From Ascarosepion bandense (lineage: Eukaryota > Mollusca > Cephalopoda > Sepiida > Sepiidae), in the NCBI GenBank assembly GCA_037127315.1, contig JBBBDQ010001155.1, forward strand, positions 2,270,404 to 2,334,403: a stretch of 64,000 bases of DNA, given 5' to 3'. This document shows positions 33,168-44,894 of this stretch, one piece after another; position 1 is the stretch's first letter; every line of letters starts with the position of its first letter. A model generated the notes under the pieces. The model ran no database searches. It was not told where the DNA came from and saw nothing but the letters and a program-made list of their open reading frames with translations. Made by a program: the position numbers and the translations under genes.

Positions 33168-33411
33168 GTCAGTCAGTTAAGTGCCATACGTGATACACGC
33201 TTACGCGATCATGTCTCGAAAGAGATACGACTGACTGGACAGATGATTTTCCCGCAGTAGGTTGCCATTACTTTCCGTAGTAGACTGGTTGCCAACCAAG
33301 GCTACAGAATCCAGTCTGTCCTGTTATTTAACTCCTAGCTGGATGGAGAAGCGACGGATTAATACCTTTTCTTAGATGTATTTGCGCGTAAGTGAATGCA
33401 ACAAATTGAAC
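33168..33411 (-). mobile_element. tRNA-derived SINE (copy 10), head missing
   Basis: Minus strand. Tail and body are complete; it stops at AACAAATTGAACC before the B box. Confidence 0.88.
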
Positions 33412-33715
33412 CACGAGTTGACAATAAAAATATTTCTTACGTGACAGTCTCTTTTTGATGCGAGAGCAATAAGATTCTCGTAGATAGAGAACAAATCTAT
33501 AATCAATTTCGTGTTTGATATTTAAGTGTTACAGGTGTAACCTGAATCCATCCATCCACCCGTACTCCAATTATGCGGGTAAGAGTGAATTGATGATGCA
33601 AGTAAAAATGTTTTGCGCCAAGTTTTATTACTAAATTTGTGCTCCATGCTACAAACTTTATTTATATTTGCAATTTTAATATAGGGACAAACTTAATTAA
33701 ATAACCGGTCATGGT

Positions 33716-34187
33716 TTCTATAAATACTTTCATGGCTTCTGCTCGGACGAACTTAAGTCACTGGTGCCTCTTCAACAGGTGTTTACTCGTGCAACCAGAC
33801 TGGCAACTGGGTCCCACCCATTCACAGTCAGGTTAGCCAAATGCACACGACAATTCTACTCCTGCAGCTTCTTCTCTCGTACTTCCCGCCTGTGGAACTC
33901 GCTCCCATATTCTTGCTTTCCTGACGGCTACAACCTCCAGAAATTTAAATGCAATGTCAATACTCATCTATTAACCACTGGACTCTAGTTCTCTCCCCAC
34001 CCCCGTATATCCTTCCCTTTCTCTCCACCTATGTATCTGTCATCGCACCTGCATTCTCAGCTTTCTATTGCTCCTTTCTAACTCGTTTGTACTCCTCACT
34101 CTTTTCTAATTAATTTTTTACAGTTATGTAGCCCCTCGCTCATCAGTGGCATTTCTGCCTTGCTCGGGGTGAAAAGATTAAAAAAAA
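33716..34187 (+). pseudogene. Jockey/CR1-like LINE, last 90 codons and 3' UTR
   Basis: An open frame from F-Y-K-Y-F-H-G-F-C-S-D-E-L-K-S-L through R-A-T-R-L-A-T-G-S-H-P-F and S-R-T-S-R-L-W-N-S-L-P-Y-S-C-F-P-D-G ends at TAG 33986-33988. The 3' UTR ends GCCTTGCTCGGGGTGAAAAG and an A-run. 5'-truncated. Very similar to the copy at 53788, so the two belong to one young subfamily. Confidence 0.85.
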
Positions 34188-34442
34188 TTTTAATGAATCT
34201 CTATGAGTCATGTAATTCAGTTTATGGTAGGGCATGATACCTTTCACCTTTCTGTTTTGTTTTTTGGTTTAATTTTTTTTGCTCTCAACAATGTTTTGTA
34301 AATAGTTAACAATATATAAAATAAAACTGAAAACACAAGTGTGACGAATTAAAAGTAATTTGGGTGGATCCAGTTCAGAGCATGAAAAAGGAAACAAGTA
34401 AAATAAGGTAAAAAAAAATAAGGTCATATAAGTACTGTACAC

Positions 34443-34555
34443 GCAGAAAGCAATAGCAACCTACTGCGGGATAATCTTTTGCCCAGTCAGTCATGTCTCT
34501 TTCGAGACATTATCGCCCAAGCGTGTTTCACGTATGGCACTTAACTGACTGACTG
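34443..34555 (+). mobile_element. SINE 3' fragment
   Basis: Plus strand, last ~113 bp of the SINE from GCAGAAAGCAATAGC to ACTTAACTGACTGACTG. Confidence 0.88.
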
Positions 34556-34600
34556 AATATAATAGTTGGAATCATGAGTAAGGCTTATAATGGTCATAAA

Positions 34601-34649
34601 GTGGGGGATCGGTTTTTTATTGTTATGAAGTAATAAACTGATCCCCCAC
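34601..34649. repeat. Small palindromic repeat
   Basis: GTGGGGGATCGGTTT and its complement AAACTGATCCCCCAC form a hairpin. Related 75-80-bp copies lie at about 12073-12150 (inverted) and 27625-27705. Confidence 0.7.
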
Positions 34650-34681
34650 TAATTGTACCTAATATAATAATGTAATATAAC

Positions 34682-34868
34682 CTATCCCTTCTTCCTCCAG
34701 CTATGAGTTAAATGGCAGGAGAAATTGGGTTCTACAGCCTTGGCTGAAAACCAGTCTACCGCAGAAAGCAATAGCAACCTACTGCGGGATAATCTTCTGC
34801 CCAGTCAGTCATGTCTCGAAAGAGACATGATCGCCCAAGCGTGTATCACGTATGGCACTTAACTGACT
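34682..34868 (+). mobile_element. SINE 3' half
   Basis: Plus strand, body and tail only, with TGTCTCGAAAGAGACA palindrome. It is separated from the fragment at 34443 by the small palindromic repeat. Confidence 0.88.
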
Positions 34869-37800
34869 AAGTACTGTATAAAATCATCATGATCAGTTAT
34901 GACGACGTTTTTGGGTGCCAAATCTGGTGACGGTCATACAACTGGCTGTCACTGGAAAATGAAGCTTTCAGATTGTGTAGAGATGAATGGCTAAATATCA
35001 AGAGGGATATTCAAAAGTTGTCAAGCAATAACAAAAAGACAAGAGCTTTAAGAAAAAGTACGACATGAAAAAAAGAAAAGGTCAACTCAAAAACTATTTT
35101 GGCAATTGTTTTTGTTTGACGTCAAGCCATTTTCTTATTTACATGATCTATATTTTGTTTATATGCACATTCGGATTATTCCTAAACTTTATTCTCATTT
35201 TATAATTGGACTTGTTCCTATGTTTGTTAGCGCATACATAACGCTCTATAATAGCTTACTTGGTCCCAGTCCACGAATGTAGTTTAACTGTCCTGTCCAC
35301 AAATTTAGTTTAACTGACCTCTGCCTTTAAATTCTTGGTATTGCAACAACGGACAGAGTAAAGCTCTAAAAATCTTTTTACAAAATTTCCGGTCAGTCTC
35401 ATTCTAAAGCACCTTCAGGTTGTATATTTTTCTAGAAAAAAAAAAAGAAAAAAAAAAGGGAGGCGTGGGAAGTGATAACAGCCTCGTGTGTCCAACGACC
35501 GCTTCAGTGAAATGGTAATGTGAAATATGCCTGTCAAACAAAATTAGTTTCAGTAAAAATTTAAAAAAATCTACCAGTGTTGCTTAAAAGGAAAATTATA
35601 ATAACGAAATGTGCAGTGTATAACAGTTATACTATAACTGTTTGGGAATTTAATTGATTTTGACAATTTATACCTCTTAATATGTAAAAAACAATATGTC
35701 AAATATCGATCTGTCAACCACAGAATTTCTATGGGTATTATTAGTAGTAGCAGTAGTAGTAGTAACAGTAGTAGTATTAAAGTATTGTTTAAGTACCTTC
35801 ACGAGTTCCCTGAAAAAAAAAAAAAAATAACAGCATAATATGAAGAAAAAAAAATAGCCCCGAACTATATAAAGTTTTATCGGCAAAATATTCATGTTAT
35901 TAAGAGGATAGATCAAAGTATTTTTTAATTGTTTTTTTTTCAATTCTTTCTGACACGTTCGAGATTATATAAAATCTTGTTTTTCTTTCATCTGTGAGTG
36001 ACGCAATTTCTACAAGTTTTTTTTCTACAAATGTCATATTACGCAAGTCACTTTTTTTGCCAGTGAAAAACATCAATATGAAAATTCTTGCAAAAATCAA
36101 AAAATGGTCGGATTTTGATAAAAAATTTCAGGACTTATTCATAATTGACTGAAATAATTATTTAAAAAAAATCTTTTTTAGATATGTTACCCCCACCTAC
36201 CAATTAATTTATTGAAATGTCTAGAAATTCGCGACAGTTCACCTATATACCTAATATTAATTAAATTCAGGAGTCATTGGGGAATGTTAATCAAATGTCA
36301 TTTAGCCCTTTTACAGAAAATCTGCTCCGAACTGTGAAAGCAAAAATGCAATAAAACTATGTCATTTTTTATTTAGATAAACATTTAATTGGTTTTAAAA
36401 GCAATTTATATTAAGGATATCAGAGTCTGAAAAAAAATTCAATGAATAATGAATTTTTACAAGAATAGTTTTCATTTATATTATTTTTTATTGTAATAAT
36501 TTATGAATTTTCGAAAATCTTTTAAAATATCTTCCTTCATCGTCTACGCTAGGTTGGTTGTTAAGTTAATACGTGAAGACTATATTTACTGATTGAAAAT
36601 TGAAAAGCTTAATACAAATAATCGAGTCATTCGATTTTTAAAATAATTACAACATTTTCGTTGTGTGCGTACTGATGACCCGTATTTTCTTTTTACGGGT
36701 GGCAGTACGGGATATATATCATTAAAAGGTCACGTAATTCAAAGGTTATGCTCCGTACAGGAAAAAAAGCACATTTCCGGCAGGGTACAGTTCTTTCATC
36801 TCGTTTCCGTGTTTCCTATGCCCTACGTTTCAACATACAACGGGCTTTGAAAATCATCCCTTCAAAATTTAAAGCAAGTTTTATATTTTAATTCAATGTT
36901 TCCTAATTTTGATAAAAAAAAAGAAAGTAATTGTGAAATTCACAATTTGTGGAAGTACCAAATAAAGAATATGAAAAATAGATATTAAAGATAAAAGTTA
37001 ATAAATGCCACAACATTTAATAAATTATTGAGTTACCTCTGTCATGTTATATAATTTCATTCTCTGTTATTAAATTGTAAAATTATTTTAAAAGAAAGTT
37101 TTATATTATTTTAATTTTTATTTTTCATAAAACATCTTCATTCCTAAGGCTAAACAAACTAAAATTCAATAAAATATTAGATAATTGCTGAAAATATTGT
37201 GTTAAGTTTTTAATTTTACTATACTGTTGAAAATAAAAAAAAAACGAAGCGTACGATTAAGAGTGTGTCAAATTTGTCTTTCATACTTAGCGTTTTTAAC
37301 GGCTTCCGTCTGTCATGTCAATTATCGCCTCTGATAACACGATGATAACCCCTGATAATAAGGCTACCGTAATTAAGAAACGCTTTTATAGTACATTTCA
37401 GGCAGTAAGCAAATAATACGTGTTTCTAATGAGATTAAGCTAAGTTTAAATTTGCTAATTGGAATAAAATAATGTGTCAGTGAGGTATATTTTATTTTTG
37501 CAAGATTTTTTTTAAAACCGAGAATTGATTTCTCTTTTAAAAATGTGTCGATCGATAAAAAATGGCCGAAAAATTGAAATTGTTTAAAATAAAAAGTTTT
37601 TTTTGATTCCAATAAATATAATTTTGGTTTGAAATACACCAGAGTATTTTGCTTACTGGAATTAGTAAATTTAATCTCTTGGTTTTCAATTAAAGCTAAA
37701 ATTAAAGATTCAAGAAAACTTTATATTATTTTTAAAAATTTAGTTTAATTTTAGGTATCGAAAATGAGTGGAGGTACTTAGTATTGTTCGTGATTGAGGA

Positions 37801-38569
37801 AGGGGAATGCAGATGGATCAAAGGAAACTACTTGGCAATTAGATGTTCATGGACTTACTGTTATTTGATAATTTCATACTTAACTAATTAATATTTACTG
37901 AAACACCGGTGGCCTGATTAAACAAATATTTGCTTTATTTCTTAAATGAGAGCATTTAATACTATTGAGCTGATAAGAGTCGCGCTACGATGTGCCGTTT
38001 TTTTTTTATGTGTTACGGTATCAAATACAAAATTCAAGACAGAAACATCGAAAAGTGAATACAAAGTGAATTGAATCAGCATGAAAAGTAAAAGTCAAGT
38101 GTGAAAAGGTGGTCATGAGTCATAAAAATTTTTTCTTCCTCCATTGACACAAAAAATTGAAACTTAGAAAATGCGTATGAAATAATTTCTACAATGGCAC
38201 TCGACGATCTTCGTCACATAACAATCATTGGCATTGCTTAATCAACGGAGAAAGGAAAAGAAAGTTACCGTTGTGGTTAGACCTATGAATATTTTATATA
38301 CTTCAGCAAAATCAATAATTTGAATAGAGATCACATATAACTGGATGAGAAAATAACGACATAATCAAGATGTTGACATTACAAACTAACCGAAACAAAA
38401 GGCTAGGAAGGAAAATTCTTCAATACTGAAAAGTTAATAACAGTTATTGGACTGAACCTATTTTACTGACAATTTGTTTTAATCGAAATATTTTATAAAT
38501 TTATCTCGAAAGTAGCAATGGGTGGTATCTCAATGAATGCTGAATATTTCCTTATAAAGAAATGAATAA
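34869..38569. other. 3.7 kb of unassigned AT-rich sequence
   Basis: No element family, RNA gene or credible coding region recognised. A (AGT)n run lies near 35743-35775. A two-stem hairpin lies at 36668-36709, in a slightly GC-richer patch (36660-36850). Confidence 0.4.
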
Positions 38570-38701
38570 TATTACCATTACCACTGATATTACCATTACA
38601 ACTGATATTACCATTACCACTTATATTACCATTACCACTGATATTACCATTACCACTTATATTACCATTACCACTTATATTACCATTACCACTACCATTA
38701 T
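38570..38701. repeat. 18-bp minisatellite, ~7 units
   Basis: Units are TATTACCATTACCACTGA or the variant with CTTA, tandem with few changes. Confidence 0.92.
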
Positions 38702-39049
38702 ATTTTCAGAATTGTTACTTGATTGAATCAGATTCTCTTTAGCATGTCTGGGCAATTTTAGATCGTAAAATATGGAAAAGGAGTAGAAACGTGCTATAAA
38801 AGTAAAATAGTTTTTTTGTGTTTTCAAAACACTTTGTCGGATAGTCGACAAGAGAATAGATTTGATCAAATTTCACACCTTAACGTTTAATAACTTAAAG
38901 ATCAACTCAGAGCAAGTCCAGCAAGATTAAACCAAAAATTGAGAATTACTGCCATATCTGGCAGTTAATTTTAATGTTAAAAATTTTTAATGAAAGTTAA
39001 TTTTTACTTTCCAGCCATGATAGAGTTCAAAATTCTAGCCTCCTTTATA

Positions 39050-39370
39050 CAGGCACAACTTTGCAGACCCATTGCAAAATCTATCGCTATTTCCATGGCA
39101 AATGTTCAGATGGATTTCATTCTTTAGTTCCATCAGTTCTTCACAGCCATGACACGCCATACAAAATTCCCAGAGTCAAATCATAACCATTTCCGTTGTA
39201 TTCCATTTGATATGAGGAAGTTCCACTAAAATATTTTTCACCAAGAACTATCAATTCGTGGAACAGATAACCGGGTTAGTACTTTCATGAAGAGTACAAT
39301 CTTTAAGTCAAAGGTTAGTTGCTATCTATTCTCCTCATCTCCATGATCCTCTATCCTAAACATCGACCTC
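39050..39370 (+). pseudogene. Jockey/CR1-like LINE C-terminus, second subfamily
   Basis: In shifting frames: K-C-S-D-G-F-H-S-L-V-P, H-D-T-P-Y-K-I-P-R-V-K-S, F-D-M-R-K-F-H and S-P-R-T-I-N-S-W-N-R. This aligns with CSDEL-SLVP, TR, SHPF and SRTSRLWNSLP of the 14288 copy but is clearly diverged. Confidence 0.6.
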
Positions 39371-39671
39371 TAACATTCATATCACACACCTCATTCCGTA
39401 ACGCTCTACCTTGAGTTGTTCTCAAGATTTGTATTTGGTAAACTTTAGGGTTAAAAACCTTAAGAAAATATTTGGTAGTTTCTTTCTCATCGCTGAATAA
39501 AGTCTGTTAAAACAAGTGTCTGTTTTATTTTTCTAGGTTTTTGTTTGCACGGGTTTGTCTCCAAAAATGTCTTCATTAGACAGAGAACCTGGAACCAGGA
39601 ATGGCTTCGCAACTGAAACATAATTTCCACTAACAAAATCCACTGGAATAATTTTTGAGCATGTGTAATCT

Positions 39672-39978
39672 CGATGTACGTTGTGATACAATGTATATCA
39701 CCTTGGAATGAGAAATCGGAGGGCAAGTTCGAATTCCAGTCAAACTCGTTGCATTCACTTACGCGCAAATACTCTTGGGAAATGTATGAATCCATTTCTT
39801 CGTCCCCCAGCTATGGGTTGAAGTCGAGATCGGGTTTTATAGCCTTAATTGACAATCAGTCTTACCGCAGAAGGAAATGCAACCTAACGCGGAAAACTAT
39901 TCTGCCTAGTCAATTATGGATCGAAAGAGACATGATTACCCAAGCGTGTATATCGTATGGCACTTAACTGACTGGCTG
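39672..39978 (+). mobile_element. tRNA-derived SINE (copy 13), diverged
   Basis: Plus strand. The B box AGTTCGAATTCC is kept, while the A box is damaged (TGATACAATGT). Confidence 0.85.
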
Positions 39979-40288
39979 AATATTTATGAAGAATTTTCTT
40001 TCCGCGTATGCATGAGCTAATGTCCTTGGATAATTCACAAATCCCCCTGAATCCTATTATGAGTTAAATAACAGGGCGGATTATCTTAACCTTGGTGAGC
40101 AACCAATTGAAAAGAAGGAAAACTTTGAATTTAAAAACTGTTGACTGTTTAGAAAATTTGTGACGCACAATGCATCATTTCTTTGTTATGGGTCCCCTTG
40201 CTAGAAACTGTGTGTCCATAATTCTGCACAAGACTTCACTATTGGAGTCAAAACATCTGTGTGGGTAATCTAGCGATTACTCCACCAT

Positions 40289-40330
<42 letters not shown>

Positions 40331-40436
40331 TCATAAATCAGAAAAAAACCCAGTTTGGACGTAAATCTCAAAGGATCCTATTAATATTATATATTAACAC
40401 TGATCCAACCAGAGGGATATATTAATATATATTTAG

Positions 40437-41330
40437 GCAGCAATCTTGTTTCGTTAAAAAAGACCGACAGGCTTTTATTAATATTTGATCTAATTTGTCT
40501 AGTATTCTTGCATGATTCCTTTTTACTGTAGATAAGGAATGTAAAAATTTTCCATGATTTTTGACTTTCTAAACGCTTTCAGCTTCTTCAAAGGCCATTT
40601 TCAAGGATGCTATTTTTACGGTGTTGTTATGTCCTCATGTTTGACCGTAATGTCATTTTTCTGTTTTTAGTGTTTTTGGTTTTTTTAAAAGGTGAGTTCT
40701 TTAAAGATGTCACGTGACGTGCGCGGCGGGCATCATGTGAGCATCTGTTTATTTAAAAAAAAAAACTTTCAAAACTCTATTTCTGCTGTTAAATAGTGTA
40801 AAGTTGATGGTAGGAGAAAATTGTTTGATATATAGTGCCTCTCTTATGGCGAGGTGTTTTTGATATTGTGATTTAAATAGATTTTTTGTATTTTCAACTC
40901 AAATCTTTATTAAGGGTTCTTGTAAGTTATGGGTTAATAAATGTTTTTTTTATTGCACTATTGTTACTAGATAGGTGGCATGTAAGGCGTCTATTCAGGG
41001 AAGTGGTAGTATGGCCAATATAGATAACTGATTTATGACAAAAAACACAATCTTGTACAGGACATTAAAATTCATACACGATATTAGTCATCGCTAGTTT
41101 AGATTTGATAGAGTTATTATTATTAGAAAGAACAAGTTTTGCAGTCTTCCATGTTCTATAATATATTATAAATTTTGCATGTTTTTGAGAAATTACAGCA
41201 GAAATATGGTGTTTAATAATTTTAGTATAGAAAATTCGTCCTGTTTATAATTAATGTGCATTTAGTTGCAATAAAATATGTTGAGGTTTTCTTGTCTGTT
41301 ATTTTTAATACTAGTGTCATGTATTTTTTG
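40437..41330 (-). pseudogene. Penelope-like element, decayed GIY-YIG region
   Basis: Minus strand from ~41130 down, in shifting frames: C-P-V-Q-D-C-V-F-C-H-K-S, Y-I-G-H-T-T-T-S-L-N and R-E-A-L-Y-I-K-Q-F-S-P-T-I-N-F, then the GCTTTCAGCTTCTT-type tail, ending at the shared terminus (ATTTAGGCAGCAATCTTG, 40437). Many stops. A more diverged PLE subfamily than at 8395 and 31963. Confidence 0.65.
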
Positions 41331-41644
41331 TAAGAATAATTTTATTGTTTATCTATAATGTAGTTGGAAAAATTATTGTTGACTAATGTTTGCTTTACAT
41401 GTTTAGTGCAGTCAAAAATAATATATATCTAAACATACATATATACATATATATATATGAAAAGATGAGGCAAAACTGTTCTTAGACGGAGCATTTCAAG
41501 GTCCTTGATTATATGCAAATATTTACCTTGATAAAATCACTCCGAAGACGAAACACGTCGGCTAATAAATGTTGTTTCTCTTGTCTTTTTGTTAATTTTT
41601 TTCTTTTACAGAGACACTATAACTGAAAATAATTTTTACACACA

Positions 41645-41888
41645 CACACACACGTCTGGAATGTAAAAATGTTCCATAATTGTTGAATTTCCAAGTGCTT
41701 TCAGCCATTTCACTGGCCATTTTCAAGTGGCTGAAAGCGCTTAGAAAGTAAAAAATAATGGAACATTTTACATTCCAGAAAAAAGATAACGTGAGAATGC
41801 TGGAAAAATTAAATCAAAATTAATGAAAGATTACTCGCCGGTCGTTTTTAACGAAACATGTTTAAAAGAAAGATTGCTGCTCAAATGT
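41645..41888 (+). mobile_element. Penelope-like tail with foldback
   Basis: The arms TGGAATGTAAAAATGTTCCA and its complement (outer) and CAAGTGCTTTCAGCC / GGCTGAAAGCGCTT (inner) form a hairpin at 41655-41785. The plus-strand tail then ends AGATTGCTGCTCAAATG (41888), the family terminus. Confidence 0.7.
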
Positions 41889-41993
41889 ATATATATATAT
41901 AATTCTGTGAAGCGTATAAACTACTGTACAAGCAAAAAGAAAAGTCTATATAAAATGAAAAAGCATATATATCCATACGTGTATTTTTAATCA

Positions 41994-42299
41994 GGTGAGG
42001 TGCAGTGGATATCAGCTTGGAACGAGAAATCGGAGAGCGAATTGAGTTCGAATTCCAGTTGAATTTGTTGCATTCACTTACGCACAAATACCATTGGGAA
42101 AGGCATTAATCCATCGCTTCTTCTCCAGCTATGGGTTAAATAGCGGGACAAATTGGGTTCTGTAGCCGTGGTTGGCAACCAGTCTACCACAGAAAGTAAT
42201 GGCAATCGACTGCGGGAAGATATTCTGCCCAGTCAGTCATATATCTTTCGAGACATGATCGACCAAGCGTGTATCACGTATGACACCTAACAGACTGAG
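41994..42299 (+). mobile_element. tRNA-derived SINE (copy 14), near full length
   Basis: Plus strand. A box GAGGTGCAGTGG and B box AGTTCGAATTCC are present, with body and tail; 9 bp are lost at the 5' end. Confidence 0.9.
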
Positions 42300-43605
42300 G
42301 TCAAAATCGAAGAATAATTGTAAAGGTCAAATCTGTCTTGACAGGAGTTTTTGATTTTAAGCATTATTTATCTTTAATTGTTGTTTTTTAATATCATTTT
42401 TCTTTATCGAGATACCTTTTTTAATTGTATTTATTCCCTTGCACCCATCAGTTGTCTCTAATCAACAAATAATCAGATCAGTTGGAATTTCCACGCAAAT
42501 CAATGACATAGGAATTTTTTGTTTACAGGTAAGCAAAAGGGAGTGGGTAGGTGAAGGAAAACATGAGCATGTCTAACATCTGACGGTAGAAAGTGTAAGC
42601 ATTTAATTATCCTTATCTCTGTTGCTTTTATCCTATTGGATCTCCGCCCCTCTTCAAAAACAGAATGCAACCAGTAGTTATTATTCTCTTCATCTCCATT
42701 TGATATGAACGACAAACATTTATTCAATCAGAAGATTCAATGAGACATATGGGTATTTGTAATGATTTGTCGGCAACATCAGCCCTTTATTAGGTTGTGT
42801 AGTAAATTTTATTTATTTGTATTTTTTTGATAAACCAAACACGTTACACATGAGATTAGTCCAAACAGAGATATAGTTTGCCACTGTTTATAACTGGATG
42901 TCAGGAGTAATCATTTTTTACCCACGTGGTGATTTTTTTCGATTCCTATAAATGTCAAAGTTTCAAATTCTATAATCTAATGTCGACATTAGATTGGATT
43001 TTGTTTTTATTATTATTTACTTGGTATTAATACCCCGCCCCTGAAATAAAACTAAACGACTTCACTTACTTTGCTAGTTGCCATTTTTTGTTAATAAACA
43101 AATGAACCGAACATTTTTTTATCGTCTGCATTTTTTGAAAAATACATTCTGCAATTAATACAGTCAAAATATGTCCGGAATGTTCAGCTCGTTCTATTTT
43201 CAGAACTTGTTTCACTTATTCTAATTGTTCAGACGCTTCTAGAATAACTACGACGAACTAAAATTTGCTTTGGTCTCCTAAAGAATGTGAGGACGTTTTT
43301 CAAGGTTCTTTATTATAAGAGATTATATGACATAAGCATGCCTTTTTTTCTTTTCAATAAATGATGTTATTCCAAGATGAATTCGAAGGAGTTCGTTATT
43401 CTTTTTCGCAGAAGATTCTTTATGCAAACGGCAATTAAACTGGAGACTTTGTGTCATTCAGTTACGTTTCTTTGATAAATAAATATTAACTGATTTATTG
43501 GGGTATTAAAATAAATACATAAAAAGAGGTACGCATGTGTAGTAATATTTTTTCTCTCTTAGAATCTCTATCGAATTTCTTCTTATCGAATATATTGATA
43601 AATTA
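42300..43605. other. Unassigned sequence
   Basis: No supported gene. A perfect 22-bp palindrome centred on GTCGAC lies at 42974-42995. Confidence 0.4.
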
Positions 43606-43760
43606 CAACCCCAAATGTTGTGTGTAAAATGGTAATCTTTAACATGAAAAAACTATTAGTTACAATTAAAACATTGAGTAAATATTTTAATTGTAATTAA
43701 TAGTTTGTTTTTTTTTCACGTTAAAGATTACCATTTATTTACACACAAAATTTGGGGTTG
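43606..43760. mobile_element. Foldback MITE, 155 bp
   Basis: The inverted ends CAACCCCAAAT and ATTTGGGGTTG extend into ~70-bp arms around a 13-nt centre (CATTGAGTAAATA). TA flanks each end (43604-43605 and 43761-43762). Tc1/mariner-type by target; no coding. Confidence 0.82.
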
Positions 43761-44850
43761 TAATTTAATCAGTCCTCTCTTGTTTAGGGTAGATATTTGG
43801 ATCGATGTTTTTTTAGTACGCAGATCATTGGCGGACAAAAAATTATGGTGGGGGTAGAACCGGGTAGATTTAATTTATTTTCATTGAAAGTAATTTGATA
43901 ATTCCAAGTCCGAAGTCTTAAGAGCTTGTCGTCTTAAAAGAGTTTTTTGTAAGTTTCTTAAAGAAATAAGAAGACTATGGGTTTATATTGCGAAGTTAAA
44001 ATTTCCCAAAAATAGCAAAAAAAAAAAAAAAAAAATTGCTGTCAATTTGACATTTCCATAAATTAATCCTCTTGGCGTTGATATATTTACTTTTAATTTG
44101 AGGAATTGTCTTTTAACGTTTCTTTTTGTTTTTGTTTTCAAAACATATGGGTACATTGTTTGTTTGTTTTTTTTTTGTTTGACTTTGATGTTCGTCAGAC
44201 TTACGCCATCAGTTAGCCGATGACCAGTTTCAATAAGTAATTAAACATGAATTTGTTATTATAAACAAATATTTTTGTATCAGTTAGAGAAAGATTTTTA
44301 CAACAGGAATAATTGCCTGCATCACATCAGCTGCTGATGCCCGGAATTCTTAACGATCAAAACAGTGCGAAAATTAGGTGAGAATAAAAACGCTTCATAG
44401 AGGTAATTGGTAATCATTTTAGCAAAATAAAGTGATTCGGATTTTAATAAATTGTCATAATTGTTTTAAGCTAACTGAATAAAAATATACGAAAAAGATG
44501 AAGAGAATGTGTACTCAAGTTTTTTTGTAAATATTAATTGTATAATACTCTAAGACACAACAACATTCTAGATTATTCTTTCCTTTGAAGAATTGTCCTT
44601 CTTTTGGCATTGAGTATCGATATGTTTTTAATATGATTACAAGTAAAACACAAAAAGCAGTGCCAAATTTCCATCCTATTTCATTCGCTTTTATTGCAAC
44701 GTAAAAAACTGATCTTTTCGCCCGGGAATTGATTAAACTGTCGTCACCGTTTCTTCAAGCACAGACAACACATATAATCGGTTTTAGTAAAAAAAGTTAA
44801 AATTTTTTTTTAGTCATCAACATAGACAAATAACATAAATATTCCACATG

Positions 44851-44894
<44 letters not shown>

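Noticed and set aside
36668..36709. SECIS element, from the ATGA in the internal loop
   Set aside because: The opposing side lacks the required GA pair and the apical loop lacks AA.
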